DNA of 64,000 nt from contig CM026428.1 in assembly GCA_014871385.1 (NCBI GenBank), positions 17,208,437-17,272,436 on the forward strand, in the 5' to 3' direction. A program made the translations under genes and the position numbers. This stretch comes from Ceratodon purpureus. Its lineage: Eukaryota; Streptophyta; Bryopsida; Pseudoditrichales; Ditrichaceae. This document shows, piece by piece, positions 48,958 to 60,157 of the stretch. The notes under the pieces are model-generated. The model was not told the origin of the DNA. It did no database searches and saw nothing but the letters and a program-made list of their open reading frames with translations. How positions within the stretch are numbered: the first letter of the stretch is position 1; every line of letters begins with the position of its first letter.

Positions 48958-50217
48958 ATGTTTCCTATGGAAACTGCTGGGATTGACGAGGAGGGGGAGT
49001 CAAATGTGGCAGTTGAGTCTGTGCACAGGACTTTGATGGACATGAACTCTATCATTGCCGTAGTTTTACACGACTTCCGCCAGCAGCACTCTATGATCCT
49101 TCTTCTTCTTCCTGATCTGGGTTGGTGGGTTTTACCTATATCTACTACCTGGTTCTCTCAATTTGTCATGTTCAAGTTTGAGGACGACAGATGAATCAAG
49201 AACTTCCGGATGTCGAAGGAGTCCATGATTAGGCTCGCAAATATTCTAGCCCCCCATGTGGAGAAGCAGGACACGAAATTCAAGAGACCTGTGCCTATGC
49301 TCGTACGAGTGGCTTGTACGCTGTATAAGCTTACGCAGGGGGCGAGTCTTCTAATCTGTTCTGAGATGTTCGCAGTAGGAACCACCACAGTCAGTGACAT
49401 GCTCAGGGAGGTTGTCCACGCTATCAACATTGAGTTGATAGGCGAGATAGAATGGCCGAAGGGTAATAAGCTCATAGACACAATGCACTCCTTCGAGCAG
49501 TACTGTAGTCTTCCTGGGGTGGTCGGGGCGATAGACGGTACCCATTTCGACATTCGAAAACCTGCTCTATCTCTAGAGGATTACTACTACTTTAAGTCAG
49601 GAGGTTACAGCGTCCAGTGCCAGATTGTTGTGGATAGGTGGGCTCGGTTCTTGGATGTTTCGGTTGGGATGCCAGGTGCTACACACGATGTGCGTGTCCT
49701 GAAGCGCTTGGGTTTGTACCATCTTGCTACACAAACCAATCTGTTTGATGTTGCCTACGCCCAACAAGGATTCAGCCCTTACTTGATTGGCGACAAGGGG
49801 TATCCCCTCTTGCCCTGGCTTATGACACCCTACCGAGACGGGGCCAATGCTCCAAGGTCCTATGCCGAGCGTTTGTTCAGTAAAAAACTCCGCAAGGGCA
49901 AGTCAGTCGTAGAGCATGCATTCGGTGTGTTGAAGCAAATGTTCCGGGAGTTGATCGTTAAATCCGATCTCCATGTGACATTCTTGCCGGACGTGATTGT
50001 CTCCTGCTGCCTCCTGCATAATCTCCTCCTTGGACAGTCACTGGATCAGGTCAAGAGATTGCTTGAGGTGTTGCAGAATGAGGGGATGATTCCCGAGGTG
50101 GATGATGATCCAATTGTGGAAGCACCTCCTCCTGGTCCACCCAACAACGACCATTTGGAAGGTGCAGCCAAACGCACAACTCTTGGGATGTACCTTGCAG
50201 GTCGAAGACAACCCTGA
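48958..50217 (+). pseudogene. Harbinger transposase (DDE_4/HARBI1 type) with one in-frame TGA
   Basis: Cuts and joins transposon ends. Counted from the ATG at 49210 the open part has 335 residues. It shows a helix-turn-helix around residues 48-72 and the DDE triad: D109 in GAIDGTHF, D195 in IGDKGYP and E235 in VEHAFGVLK, plus PGATHD near 155-160. Upstream, in the same frame, 78 more codons (from 48958) hold the N-terminal family block WWVLPISTTWFSQF and end FEDDR. A TGA at 49192-49194 then precedes IKNFRM; the family normally has Trp there, so TGG to TGA is the likely change. A leader intron 48537-48942 (GTGAGT to CTGCAG) would place 48958 as the natural start. The 49210 ATG could still give a truncated protein. 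It converges on the Myb-like gene. Confidence 0.82.
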
Positions 50218-50687
50218 TTGGTACGTTTACATTTATGTTTCCTTTTCCAATTTCCAGCCTTGCTTCCGTAGAGCTTGCTGTTTCAACTTTATTGCATGCA
50301 TATGAATGAGCAAGAGTCCTACATCATGGCATCTACAGATCCTGGTTCTAATTCTGTTCTGTGCCGGCCACTCACTATGCAGGACAGGTCGGACGTAAGG
50401 CCAACTCTGATGATACAATGCTGCCATCAGGTTAGTCTTCCTAAACTCTAACCTATCCTCTGTATTTTCTATGTCTGGTTTTTTTTTTTTTTTTTTTTCC
50501 TTTTTGAGTTTAAATTTTTTAAACAAGTTCATAGAACATGCGTCATGATATGAATGCGGTGATTGTTTATAAGAACTACACAGTCTCTCTCATCCTAACC
50601 TCAAAAACAAGTTCCTCTTCAACTACTGCTTACCTCGTTCCTCTGTGGTCCTGCGCAGGCTCCCAGTCTCGGCCGTCTTCTGGAACT

Positions 50688-52718
50688 TCATGTCTCTGGC
50701 TCAGGCTCAGCATATGTTGTAGATGTGGGCATCGGCTCCTTGCTGTGCTTGGGGTTCCCTGCGGTTTTCGCTCCCCATGCAGTTGATGTCACATTGGGGG
50801 GTGGCACTGTGCAACCCGCTGTCCTGCCAATGGCTTTGGCCAGGCTTGAAATTGCGGTGACCACCATCCCCTGGTTTAATAAAGCCATACGCATGTTCTC
50901 CATCTCCATCCTATCCCGGTCCCGCTTGTACTCCATTTGCTCCAAATGTTGAACTTCCAATCGCATAGTCTCCATCACTTTGTTGGCATTGGTCATGTCT
51001 TGGAGAGTCTTGACCATCTTCTCTCCTGCTTCGGCAGTAACGTCGGCTATGAGCTTGTGCCCGGACTGGGTACCCCTGCGTTGTCCTGTGTTGCGGTTTA
51101 ATCTCCGAAGGTCAAAATGTGATGTCCCTGAGGACGATAGAATGTGGGGGCGCTGAGCCTGGCCACCTCCTGCTACCGATGTGGTCCTTGCGGATTGTGC
51201 CTGCTGGGCTGACTGGGGGCTCGCAGACGTCCGTGCCCTCGCGAGTTTTGGCCCAGAGGGTGAGTTCAGGGCCGGACCTGATGGGCTCCTCACCGTGGGT
51301 CCTCCACCTCCCTGGTTCGCTTGCTCCGTGGGTGCATGGCTCGGGGGAGGGTGGCGGGGCTCAGTACGTGCAGGACTCTTGCTAGTTTTACCATGAGGCC
51401 CTTGATGCCGAGACACTAGAGACGCGGTTGGTGCTGTCCCTCCTGCACGGTTGGTTAAATCCACAGTTGATGTTGTATGGGGGGGAGCGGTGTTGTAATC
51501 TCCCTTCTCTGGTGTCTCGGTTGTCCAAGGTCCACCTCCCCAGTGTGACACTTCCGGGCTCGACTCCCTATTCAAGTGCCTATTGGCATACTCAGCAGAG
51601 TCACCAATGCTGTCGCTCAAGTAGTAGGGCTCCTGTTGGGACTCCAGTATATTATCGTCCTCTTTGACATCAGCCTGCACTTGGCATGCATTGCCATGCG
51701 AGGTGTGTGCCATGAGGTTCCATCCTGGAGCCGCAAAAGGTCTCGACTGTGGGGGGGGGTTCATCATGGGGCGGGAAACAAAGAATTCGTACATGCTAGC
51801 ATAAACTTCCTTGAAGAATGACCGGGGCAAGTTTTCCTTGCGTCTGTCTGCAAAATTAATGAGGAAGTATTCTTCCTCATTCCTCCCTGTCCCCTTGTGA
51901 TAGTCCGCAATTCGCTTGAAATTAGACATTGTGGATGCCCACTTGTGCTTGCAGGCTGGGCCTTCTGGCAACACCCCCCCTCCTGTAATATTGTTCACCT
52001 CTATCGCTATTTTCCCCCGCTTTGTGACATTCCTTGACATCAAGTCACGTGCATCAATAACTTCCATCTCTTCCAGATGCTCAAGGCGCTTGGCCTCAAC
52101 CAAAGCTAAAATTTCCTCTTTGCTCCAGTTTGGGTCGCGCTCCTTGCGTCGCCTTGATGGTCCCGGGCCCTCTCCTGCGCTCCCTTCCTGACCTGTACCA
52201 GCTCCCTGCGAGGAAGCTGAAGTGCACTTACGCTTCCCCTTGTTGGTACCTCTGCGTGCAGCTGCACCTTGTGTAGCTTGTGGCACAGGTGCCCCAGTCT
52301 GTGAGTCTACAGTTCCAGATTTGCATGTCAGCAATGAATGCATGAGAAACTACTAACACCGCATGTTTAAATGAAAATCCACGTACTGATTGAAGCATCG
52401 GAGGGGGTTTTTGGGGGGGTGCAGGTGGTGGGAGATAATGTGAGTGCGTGTTGGAGTCTACACTAAGGCCGGCTCGAGCAGTGTTAAATGTTAGTGCGTT
52501 ACAACAGTGAAGAATGAACTTCCGCAGCATTGACAGAGATTCGGCATCGATACAAGCCAGGTAAAGAGCTTTCACTGTTTAATTGAATCCTTCTACCACG
52601 AACTCAACCAAATTCATGTAGAATGGAATTGCATGAAAAAATTCTTACCATGGGCTTGCTGTGTAGGAGTAGACGTGGAGCCGGTACCGGTGGTTCCATA
52701 CGCGGTCGGGGAAGCCAT
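50688..52718 (-). CDS. Harbinger-encoded Myb/SANT-like (trihelix) protein
   Basis: The second gene of the Harbinger element. In this superfamily such proteins bind the transposon ends and bring the transposase to the nucleus. Two exons on the minus strand, 52649-52718 and 50688-52306, join in phase to 562 residues (CATG|GTAAGA donor, CTGTAG acceptor). The DNA-binding domain lies at about 80-175: WSKEEILALVEAK, then CKHKWASTMSNFKRIADYHKG and YF. Lys/Arg-rich stretches just before it may be a nuclear signal. The middle is Pro/Ser/Gly-rich and disordered. The C-terminus has a Met/Glu/Arg-rich coiled coil (about 470-530). If the intron is not used, the frame could start at 52343 (551 residues). 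No stops or shifts were found. Confidence 0.8.
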
Positions 52719-53299
52719 GACGAGGAGCGGTGAAGGCCTTGCTCAGGATGAGCGATTCTCCACAGTCCGTTCGCAAACGGGAATAGAAATGCGATAAAAT
52801 CAAACGTTACTGTAGACAGAGCAGTGTAGAATGTATCATGGGGACTCTGCACCTGCACTTGAACTAGAGCTGAAGTTACTTTTTCCTATTTTACAGCGCT
52901 GCCCGCTTATTCATTGCCGATGATTTCTCCTGAACCGCAGGAAATCTGTCCACTTCATGAATAACTTAAGTGACCCTTCGGAGGCAAAATAGAAAACACC
53001 CCTGAACTCGTGTGAATTTCTAGATTTCAGAAACCAAATCTCTATTTCTTGAACTTCTCTCAAATAACAACCACCGTTGCCTCTTGGAGTTACCACTGGC
53101 CAACCTCCGCATAAACTCCCCTGTCCACGTTGTTTTTTCATCCGCCACCTAGGCAGACACATCACCCTAGTCGTAACTGCGGTTTCTAGTCGAGACGCGG
53201 CATTACCTAAACTACCCATGCCGACTAAAACAGCGGTCCCTGTATCCAAGTGGGACAGACCCTTACTAGCATACAGTACCATGTAAAGAAATATATATA

Positions 53300-53572
53300 C
53301 CGTAGGTTGCTAGTAGCTTAGGCAAAAAATAATTATTTTTAGGTCTGCCTAAATTTTCTCGAAATTCTTGACTCTATTTGCTCAACTTTGAGATAATATA
53401 ATCTGACTTTGAGATATTGTTTGCCTGACTTTGAGATACTATTGCTCTATAATACTTTGAGAAATTTAAAAATGTCCAACTTTAAGATATTATTTTTTGA
53501 ATTGCCTAACGACTTTTTGCACTTTAATTAATTATTTGGCAAAACAGTGCCCGAGCTGCTAGTAACCTACGG
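53300..53572. mobile_element. TA-flanked MITE, CCGTAGG termini
   Basis: A 273-bp element starting CCGTAGGTTGCTAGTAGCT; the minus-strand end is CCGTAGGTTACTAGCAGCT. TA lies at 53298-53299 and 53573-53574. The inside repeats CTTTGAGATA about four times. It begins only 35 bp after the Harbinger element's right duplication. Confidence 0.75.
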
Positions 53573-53574
53573 TA

Positions 53575-54883
53575 ATCTCAACTTGTAGGTGGACATGGAT
53601 ACCAAAGTCACAAGATATTGTGGCCCCCATGAATACAATGACATAAATTAGTGTGGGTAATTTGGATGAGAAATAGAAGAAACTACAACAAAGTGTAAAG
53701 ATATCTAGAAAGGGTGAATTTTGTCAAGTGAATATATCAAAACCACCATGGTAATCAATCCTCTATTATATTCAATGTGCTTTAAACCCAAAAGATCCTT
53801 GTTGTGAATTGGCCAAAATTGTCAAAACTGAATCTTTTCTACTTGAGGTCTAATAAACACAATTTAAGCATTTTTTAAACTAAATTTAATATAAAATTGA
53901 CTTGGTATGCCATTCATATACAAAAATCAAAGCATTGATTTTTCTTCATTTGTGAGATTATAAATATTAAAGTTTATTTGAAATTTTTTATTTAGCAAAT
54001 GTGAATTCCTTTTTTTGGTCAAACTTTGAAGCCCTACCTTTATAAAACTCAAATATACTACAGTTTGCGTAAGTTGATACTTTGAATATAAATTTGGTTT
54101 AATATACATTTCAATAAAAATTCAAGAAGTAAACCCATCATGAAGTATAATTGAGTAATACCCATCATGAAGTCCAAATAAGTTTTGTCATGAGAACTTA
54201 AAGATATCCTCAAGAGAAGTATATTTAGACAACTATCATAACTCTCTACGCAATACCCATCAATGAATTATATCACCACCTAGAAAAAATACCCATCATA
54301 AACCAACTTTGAATTGAATTACAATTCTCTAAGTAATACCCATCTTACCCAAATGTTTAAGCAAAAATATTTATCTTCGGTCGCCCTATATAGGTTCCTA
54401 ATGACTCTATGATAAATAAAAAAAAAAAAAGGAAATTGCAATTACACAACAAATTCTAATGGCACACTATAAAATTGAGCCAATGTCCATCATAGGTCCA
54501 AATGGAGTTATATCACAAAATTTTGAAACAATCATAAAAAGAACCACACTTGGACATACCTCTTAAGTCCCTAGACAATACCCATTATAAAAATAATTTC
54601 AAATCCATCGCCATTTTTAGATAATACACATCTTGGCATTACCCATTATAGAGAGATTTTAAAACGCATCACGATATTTAGAAAATACGCATCATAGAGA
54701 TTTTGTAATGCATCAATTATTCTAAAAGATATCCATCATAGACTACATATTGTCATGGACTAAGCCCATTTAGAAGCTCGGATGTACACTCGCTAGTCTA
54801 GTATAACTTCAGTTCAAAGATAGAACTTAAAGTAAAAGAACTTTTAGTTTTAATTAGTTAAAGTAAAAGATAGACAGAGATGA
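53575..54883. repeat. AT-rich DNA with scattered AATACCCATCATA motifs
   Basis: From about 54130 to 54740 the motif ATACCCATCATA or close variants recurs roughly eleven times at irregular spacing (about 20-150 bp), often followed by a TATCAC or CATCA phrase. This may be a decayed satellite or an array of old insertions. No gene was seen. Confidence 0.5.
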
Positions 54884-55810
54884 CCTCTAATGGTCCAGAG
54901 TGTTTTGGGACCTCTAAGACCCGAAACTGCGGATTTTGACCACCTTATGGAAATTGATGTATGTTTCCAATAAAATTTCCTTTCCTGGTATTTCCAACCG
55001 TAAGATCTTCAACCTAACTACTTGCACTAACACCATGTTAAATTTCAACTGTTGAATCTTTACCGTTTGTGAGATTACAGCGTCCAAAGTTTACTATTTT
55101 TTTTTTGGGCTTTCCTCAAAAGGCATAGTCTAAATGGTGCCAACGGAGACTTGATGATTGTTACCCCAAACATTTTGCTCATATTTTTTCCCATATAGGT
55201 AACTACGTTGGGCACCTCTATGCAAAATTTTGAAGACTTCTTTTGATTTTTTGGCCTTCATGCAAATTATTTTCTAAAAGTAGGTACAAAATCCTCAATA
55301 TGGTAAAACTTAAATAACATTAAATTTTTTTGGTTCGGAAAAAAAGTGAACGGTGAAAATTTACATCTATAAGTTTCTAAATTTTGGAAGAAAAAAATAT
55401 TGAAAAATTCCTAAATCTCAAATTTTGACAATTTTTGAAAGGAAAAAATGTAAAATTACAAAAAACTTTGAAGCTTGTTCATAGAATTTTTGGAGGCTGC
55501 CCTTGTAAAATTGATAAACTTTTTGGCTAGGGTCACTTCGGATTTTGAGTAATGATTTGGTTATGAACATAGTTTTTAAAAAAAATTGAAAAAAAACCTA
55601 ATTTTAAACTGCCCTATTTCGACTTGAAACCTAAAATTTCTAGATGAAGGTTCTAAAATTGGAATTTGACTTTGAAAATTTTACCACGTACACCTTACGG
55701 TAATGGAAGCATCCAATAAAAATCTTAGGCAAAAATATTACTTTTAACCTCTTCAACTAGGCTGCCCGAAATAGCAAAAACCCAAATCGGGTTTCTTGGA
55801 CCTTTAGGGG
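54884..55810 (+). mobile_element. TTAA-flanked TIR element, family 1, copy C (older)
   Basis: 927 bp homologous to copies A and B throughout but more diverged. The right end GGACCTTTAGGGG is followed by TTAA (55811-55814). The left end has decayed to CCTCTAATGGTCC and its TTAA to ATGA. Confidence 0.72.
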
Positions 55811-55814
55811 TTAA

Positions 55815-56891
55815 TATATAAGTAAACACTTATTATTGTAAACTTAATTTCTGGATCAATATTATATTTTAATTAGTAGTATATGTTTGTTTTGACATAT
55901 GTACTCTTACACATATGAGATGAATCACAACCATATGAAGGAAATACTCATCACAGAGATACCTTAGAGTACATCACAACTCTTTAAGCCATACCCATAG
56001 TGATTGCATTTCTACAAAAAAATTATATCTCTGCTTTTTGTAATCATTCTATAATACCTATAAACCTAGGATATTTTTTATTAAATTGTTACAACAACAT
56101 GCCCTTAAATGTAATATATAAAAAAAGCATTCAAATGTGCATATGTTTTTAATGCATGCAATATATTGAAAAAAATAAAACTAATGAGTTAACCGTTTAA
56201 AATATACCCCATTCAAAACTTCAATGATGCTTGAATTACAAATCTCTTTTGAAACCACAAGTGATATCACCTCCAACTTATGTGCACAAATGATTTTTGG
56301 TCCTCTTATTTTATTAGAAGGCAATTTCAAGTTGCAATTGTTACTTTAAATAGAGGTGGATTCATAAAAATGATTGCATAAGGCCAAAAAGCCACCATTC
56401 ATCCACCTAACAAATAATATCAAGGTAATCATGGGTTAAAACCATGAATTACCACCTTGAATTATGATGGATGAGAAACCAAAGGGATTATCCATAGCAT
56501 CCATCCATAGCATCCATCCATAGCATCCATCGGGGAAGGTACCAGTGTGGGGGTTGATTCTCCCTGGCCCTAGGCCCTGCCCCTAGTGCTGGCAGCAGGT
56601 TTAATTCTAATTACCTTGTGGGTTGGGGTACTGGTACAAATGTACTTCCAATTGCAATACTTGTTGAAAGTTATCCACTTCCATATGCTTTTAGTGCCCT
56701 TGAGCTTATCACCTGCAGTGTGCTTTGCAGCTTGCAGGAAGCTTTGGATGTACAAATGAGTGCCATGGCAAACAAGGACACATCAGGATGAGAGATTATC
56801 CTGTAGCGTGAAATTCAAATTATTGAGTTGAAATCGGCCAAAATAAATAGACCTGATTGACTCAGTGAATGTCCTTGTGTAAGTACAACTA
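55815..56891. other. AT-rich intergenic DNA
   Basis: Contains a short tandem array of CATCCATAG units near 56490-56530 and a small hairpin around 56422-56458 (AAGGTAAT/ATTACCACCTT arms). No gene was recognised. Confidence 0.45.
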
Positions 56892-57266
56892 AGGTAATGC
56901 GCTCAGAAACCGTCCGAATTTCAGGTTTGCTCATTTGGAATAGTGGTGGAATTTTTTTATAATTTTTGGATGAAGTGCAAAGCTTGTGCAAAGCCATCCC
57001 AAAAAAAAAATCATTTTTTGAGTAAGTCTACAATTTCCTATGAATTTTTGAATGTTCAGCCCTAGGTGCTCCACTAACCGTCCCTAGAGTCATGGTTAAT
57101 ATGACCACTTGGATTCTGTGAATAGGACGTTTTTGCACCAATCACAAGCACTCAATTTCTGCAGCCATAGACGGAATTAGAATGATTTTGCACAGTTTCA
57201 GGAACAGCCTATGTCAAAGCCTATGGGACGGTTTTTGGGCCGGGACGGTTTTTGAGCGCATTACCT
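56892..57266. mobile_element. TA-flanked MITE, family AGGTARTGC, copy 2
   Basis: A 375-bp element with ends AGGTAATGCGCTCAGAAACC and, on the minus strand, AGGTAATGCGCTCAAAAACC. TA lies at 56890-56891 and 57267-57268. It is the inverted counterpart of the copy at 3057-3429 and has better-matched termini. Confidence 0.8.
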
Positions 57267-57316
57267 TACTTGCAAAATTGAGTGGACATTTGGTCATGTA
57301 TCTTACATCCTTCAAG

Positions 57317-57377
57317 AAGCTTGATGTCCTTTGCAATTTAAATTGCTTCAAAAAAAAAAAAAAAAAAAAGCTTGATG
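57317..57377 (+). mobile_element. Tiny poly(A) retro-insertion
   Basis: The direct repeat AAGCTTGATG at 57317-57326 and 57368-57377 brackets about 23 bp plus a run of about 19 A. It looks like a severely 5'-truncated retroposition event; replication slippage cannot be excluded. Confidence 0.45.
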
Positions 57378-59564
57378 CAAAGAGCACGTGTCATTTGGAA
57401 TTAAATGGATTTCAAAATTGGTTATCTCATTGATTCAAGTTTGCATGTTTCTTGAGAAATTTATACTAGATTTGTGTGCATTTTTAATTCCAAGTGATGA
57501 TCACTTCAGCATGTCTTGGTATATTATAGTATACATTTAAAACCCAATGCATGTTTCGTTAGTTGATATATGCATGCTTCAACTTATTTTTTTATAAAAT
57601 ATAATAATCAAATGATTATGAAGTGCATGCGATTGATGTTTACGGATTTTGGTGGAAACAAAGACATAGAACTTTATTTACAATTTTAGGGAACTACTAT
57701 GTTGCAATACAACCCATTATTAGGCTTTAATTTAATTTAGATTTTTTTTTTAAATCAAATAATATTTTATTTGATAACTCCATTATATACAAACATTATA
57801 CGATGGTTTTCTTCCTTGAATTATTGCGGTAATAAAGTTGGTCTAATTTGGAATGTTGCAACTATACCACTTGAACAAAGTTCAAATCCTTTATCCACCA
57901 TAGACATCCAATTATACATGGTGGCTTATCAATGACAATAAAACTCTTTCATAATCTTGCATTTCAAAAGTTATAAAAATTAAATTTCTATTTAAAGGGG
58001 ATCTGTAAGTGTGATAACTAAGGCCGTGTTAGATTTTGGTCAAGAAGTGATTTGACAAAAAATTGTGGATAAATGTAACATATCATTGATAAAAAATTAC
58101 TTGTCTTGTTGTGGCTTATATCACATCAAGGCTCTTTTAGACAATATTTTGAGACGTGTAAGAAAGAATAACATGAATGCCATTGAAAGGATGTTTTTTG
58201 GTAAAGATAGTTGATCAATAATCAAATTATTAATTTACCATCTTTAAGAATCTTGAATAACTACTTACATTTCATGACAATCTACAACTAAGTTGAATTT
58301 CTACAAGGTCAATTATGAATATAACCGTTTTGAGTTTTTATACCAATGGAAAGGACTGTAGAGGTTTTTATGAACATTTTTTTTAATCTACTTAGATCCA
58401 ATAAAAAAAATGGAAAAAAAAAAACTTTAAATAACTTGTCTAAATTTCTTACAGTTCATACTTGTATTACAATATAAATAAGTATATCCAATCCATAGTT
58501 TTGTTGGGTTTAATTCTATAAATAGTTGTTTTATAAATTATAAATTAAATTTATATATTTATGTACATGTGAATGATTATATTTGAGTAGATGATGGATA
58601 TTGCTTTAGGCTTTGCATAGAAACATATTGAGTTTGGTGAATGGTCCAATAAATTGTACTTGAAGATATGGACTTGCCCTGGTCAATTATCTTTTCTGGT
58701 CAAGGGTCTATAAAGTGTTGATGGTTTGGTATGTAGAATTGACAATGTAAGTGCCCTGAATAATTGACAAACTGGTTGGTTGGACCAACACATTGATGAT
58801 GTTTGAATTGAAGATATGAGAATGCCTTTAATAATTGTTGTCTCTTTGATTGGCCAATGACCTCTAACTTTATATGCCAACGTTATAAATTTGGTAAGTT
58901 GTAGCTATTTGGGTAGGTCCAATTGTCCACAAAGACTGCAGATTCTTCAAACATTCAGTTAGAAGGATAAATTCAAAATAATGATATGCAAACTATAGGT
59001 GAAGACAAAGACAAGTGTAAGTTGAACCTAAAAGATATGATAATAAGCTAGCTTACCCATAATCATGTTCTTAGAAAATGAAAGGGCCCTTCTATCACAT
59101 TGGCTAGTAGTAACAACAAACAATGTACTTTTAAAATTTGAAAGTACATGGTGAAATGACAATTTTGAACTCACAATTTCATGCTATCACAGTATAGTTT
59201 GAAGCTTCACATTGCTTTTCATTGAGAGACGAATCAACAATAAGATATAATAGGCATTCCCACAAACATTGGGGAAGACAAAAATCTTTTGAAGAACAAA
59301 CCCTAAAGAATAAGACTCTGCAACATCTCCCAAGGTCATTTCATATAAGGTAGCTTTTGTCTCAACTGAAATCGGCATCAAGGCAGGCGGTAGTGTAATG
59401 GCAAGTTGAGCAGCGGAAGGTCACTCACCAAGAATTGATCCATCCATTCATCCATCCATCAATCCAACCAAGTAGAGTAGGCATGTGCCTGACACCACGG
59501 AACAGGGTGGGCCTCGCAGATTGCAACCCAGACCGGGTTAATGCAGGTCCTAAAGAGAGGTTGA
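57378..59564. other. AT-rich intergenic DNA
   Basis: No gene and no defined repeat. Near 59395-59560 a more GC-rich block has weak tRNA-like phrases but no proper B box. Confidence 0.45.
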
Positions 59565-60157
59565 GGTCCGGTTTACACCTAGGGGCCGGGCCAATTCAGC
59601 CCCTTTGATGGCTGAAATCCTCAATCGTGATTGGCCGAGAGGAAAAAATCGGCCCCAACCCCTTTACACCTAGTCCTTGGGCCAAGTTGGTGGCAGAATT
59701 TTTTTAATCAAGAAATGCAAGGTCTGACATGGCCCGAGCTCGGTGAATTGGGTGCACCGAGAATGGAAGGCCAACTCTTGGCCTCGGGGCCAATGTCAGA
59801 GTTTAATTGAGAAAATATTTCACAATAAAAAATCCTTTCTCCTCAACCAATTACGATGATTCCCGTTGTTCCAGGGTATTGAGCCCACCACCTCCTGGCT
59901 ACGAGGCCTATGACAATCTCGTCCACCATATCATTCTTTGCTCCTTCATATTCACTATCAATAATTGATTGTTTTTCTAGATTTATCGGATTGGCCCGGC
60001 TTCTTGGCCCGAAGGCCATTACATAAGGGAAAATTGGCCCTTGTTCTAATCTTATTATAATGGGAACTTGAGGCCGGCCCCAACCCAAAAATGGGCTGAA
60101 ATTTCAAGCAATTGGCCTCAAGAAAAATTGGCCCGGCCCCTAGGTGTAAATCGGCCC
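59565..60157 (-). mobile_element. PIF/Harbinger-type MITE, GGGCC family, copy 2
   Basis: A 593-bp element, inverted relative to the copy at 46567-47165 and strongly similar to it throughout. Ends are GGTCCGGTTTACACCTAGGG and, on the minus strand, GGGCCGATTTACACCTAGGG. The flanking 3-bp repeat is TGA (59562-59564 and 60158-60160), a one-base variant of the usual TTA target. Confidence 0.78.

Larger units (their letters stand above)
47992..53262 (+). mobile_element. Complete PIF/Harbinger DNA transposon, two genes
   Basis: A 5271-bp element. The left terminus is GGGTATGTCCCCACTTGGAT and the minus-strand terminus is GGGTCTGTCCCACTTGGAT. Both sides carry TTA (47989-47991 and 53263-53265), the hallmark Harbinger target duplication. 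Inside are a DDE transposase gene (plus) and a Myb/SANT-like gene (minus) that converge on a T-rich spacer near 50480-50500. This two-gene layout is typical of autonomous plant PIF/Harbinger/Pong elements, where both proteins are needed. Higher GC than the surroundings and a long open second gene suggest recent arrival; the transposase has one in-frame stop. Confidence 0.92.

Noticed and set aside
59395..59560. tRNA gene or SINE
   Set aside because: Weak A-box-like text and GGGTTAATGC instead of a B box; no cloverleaf and no duplication seen.
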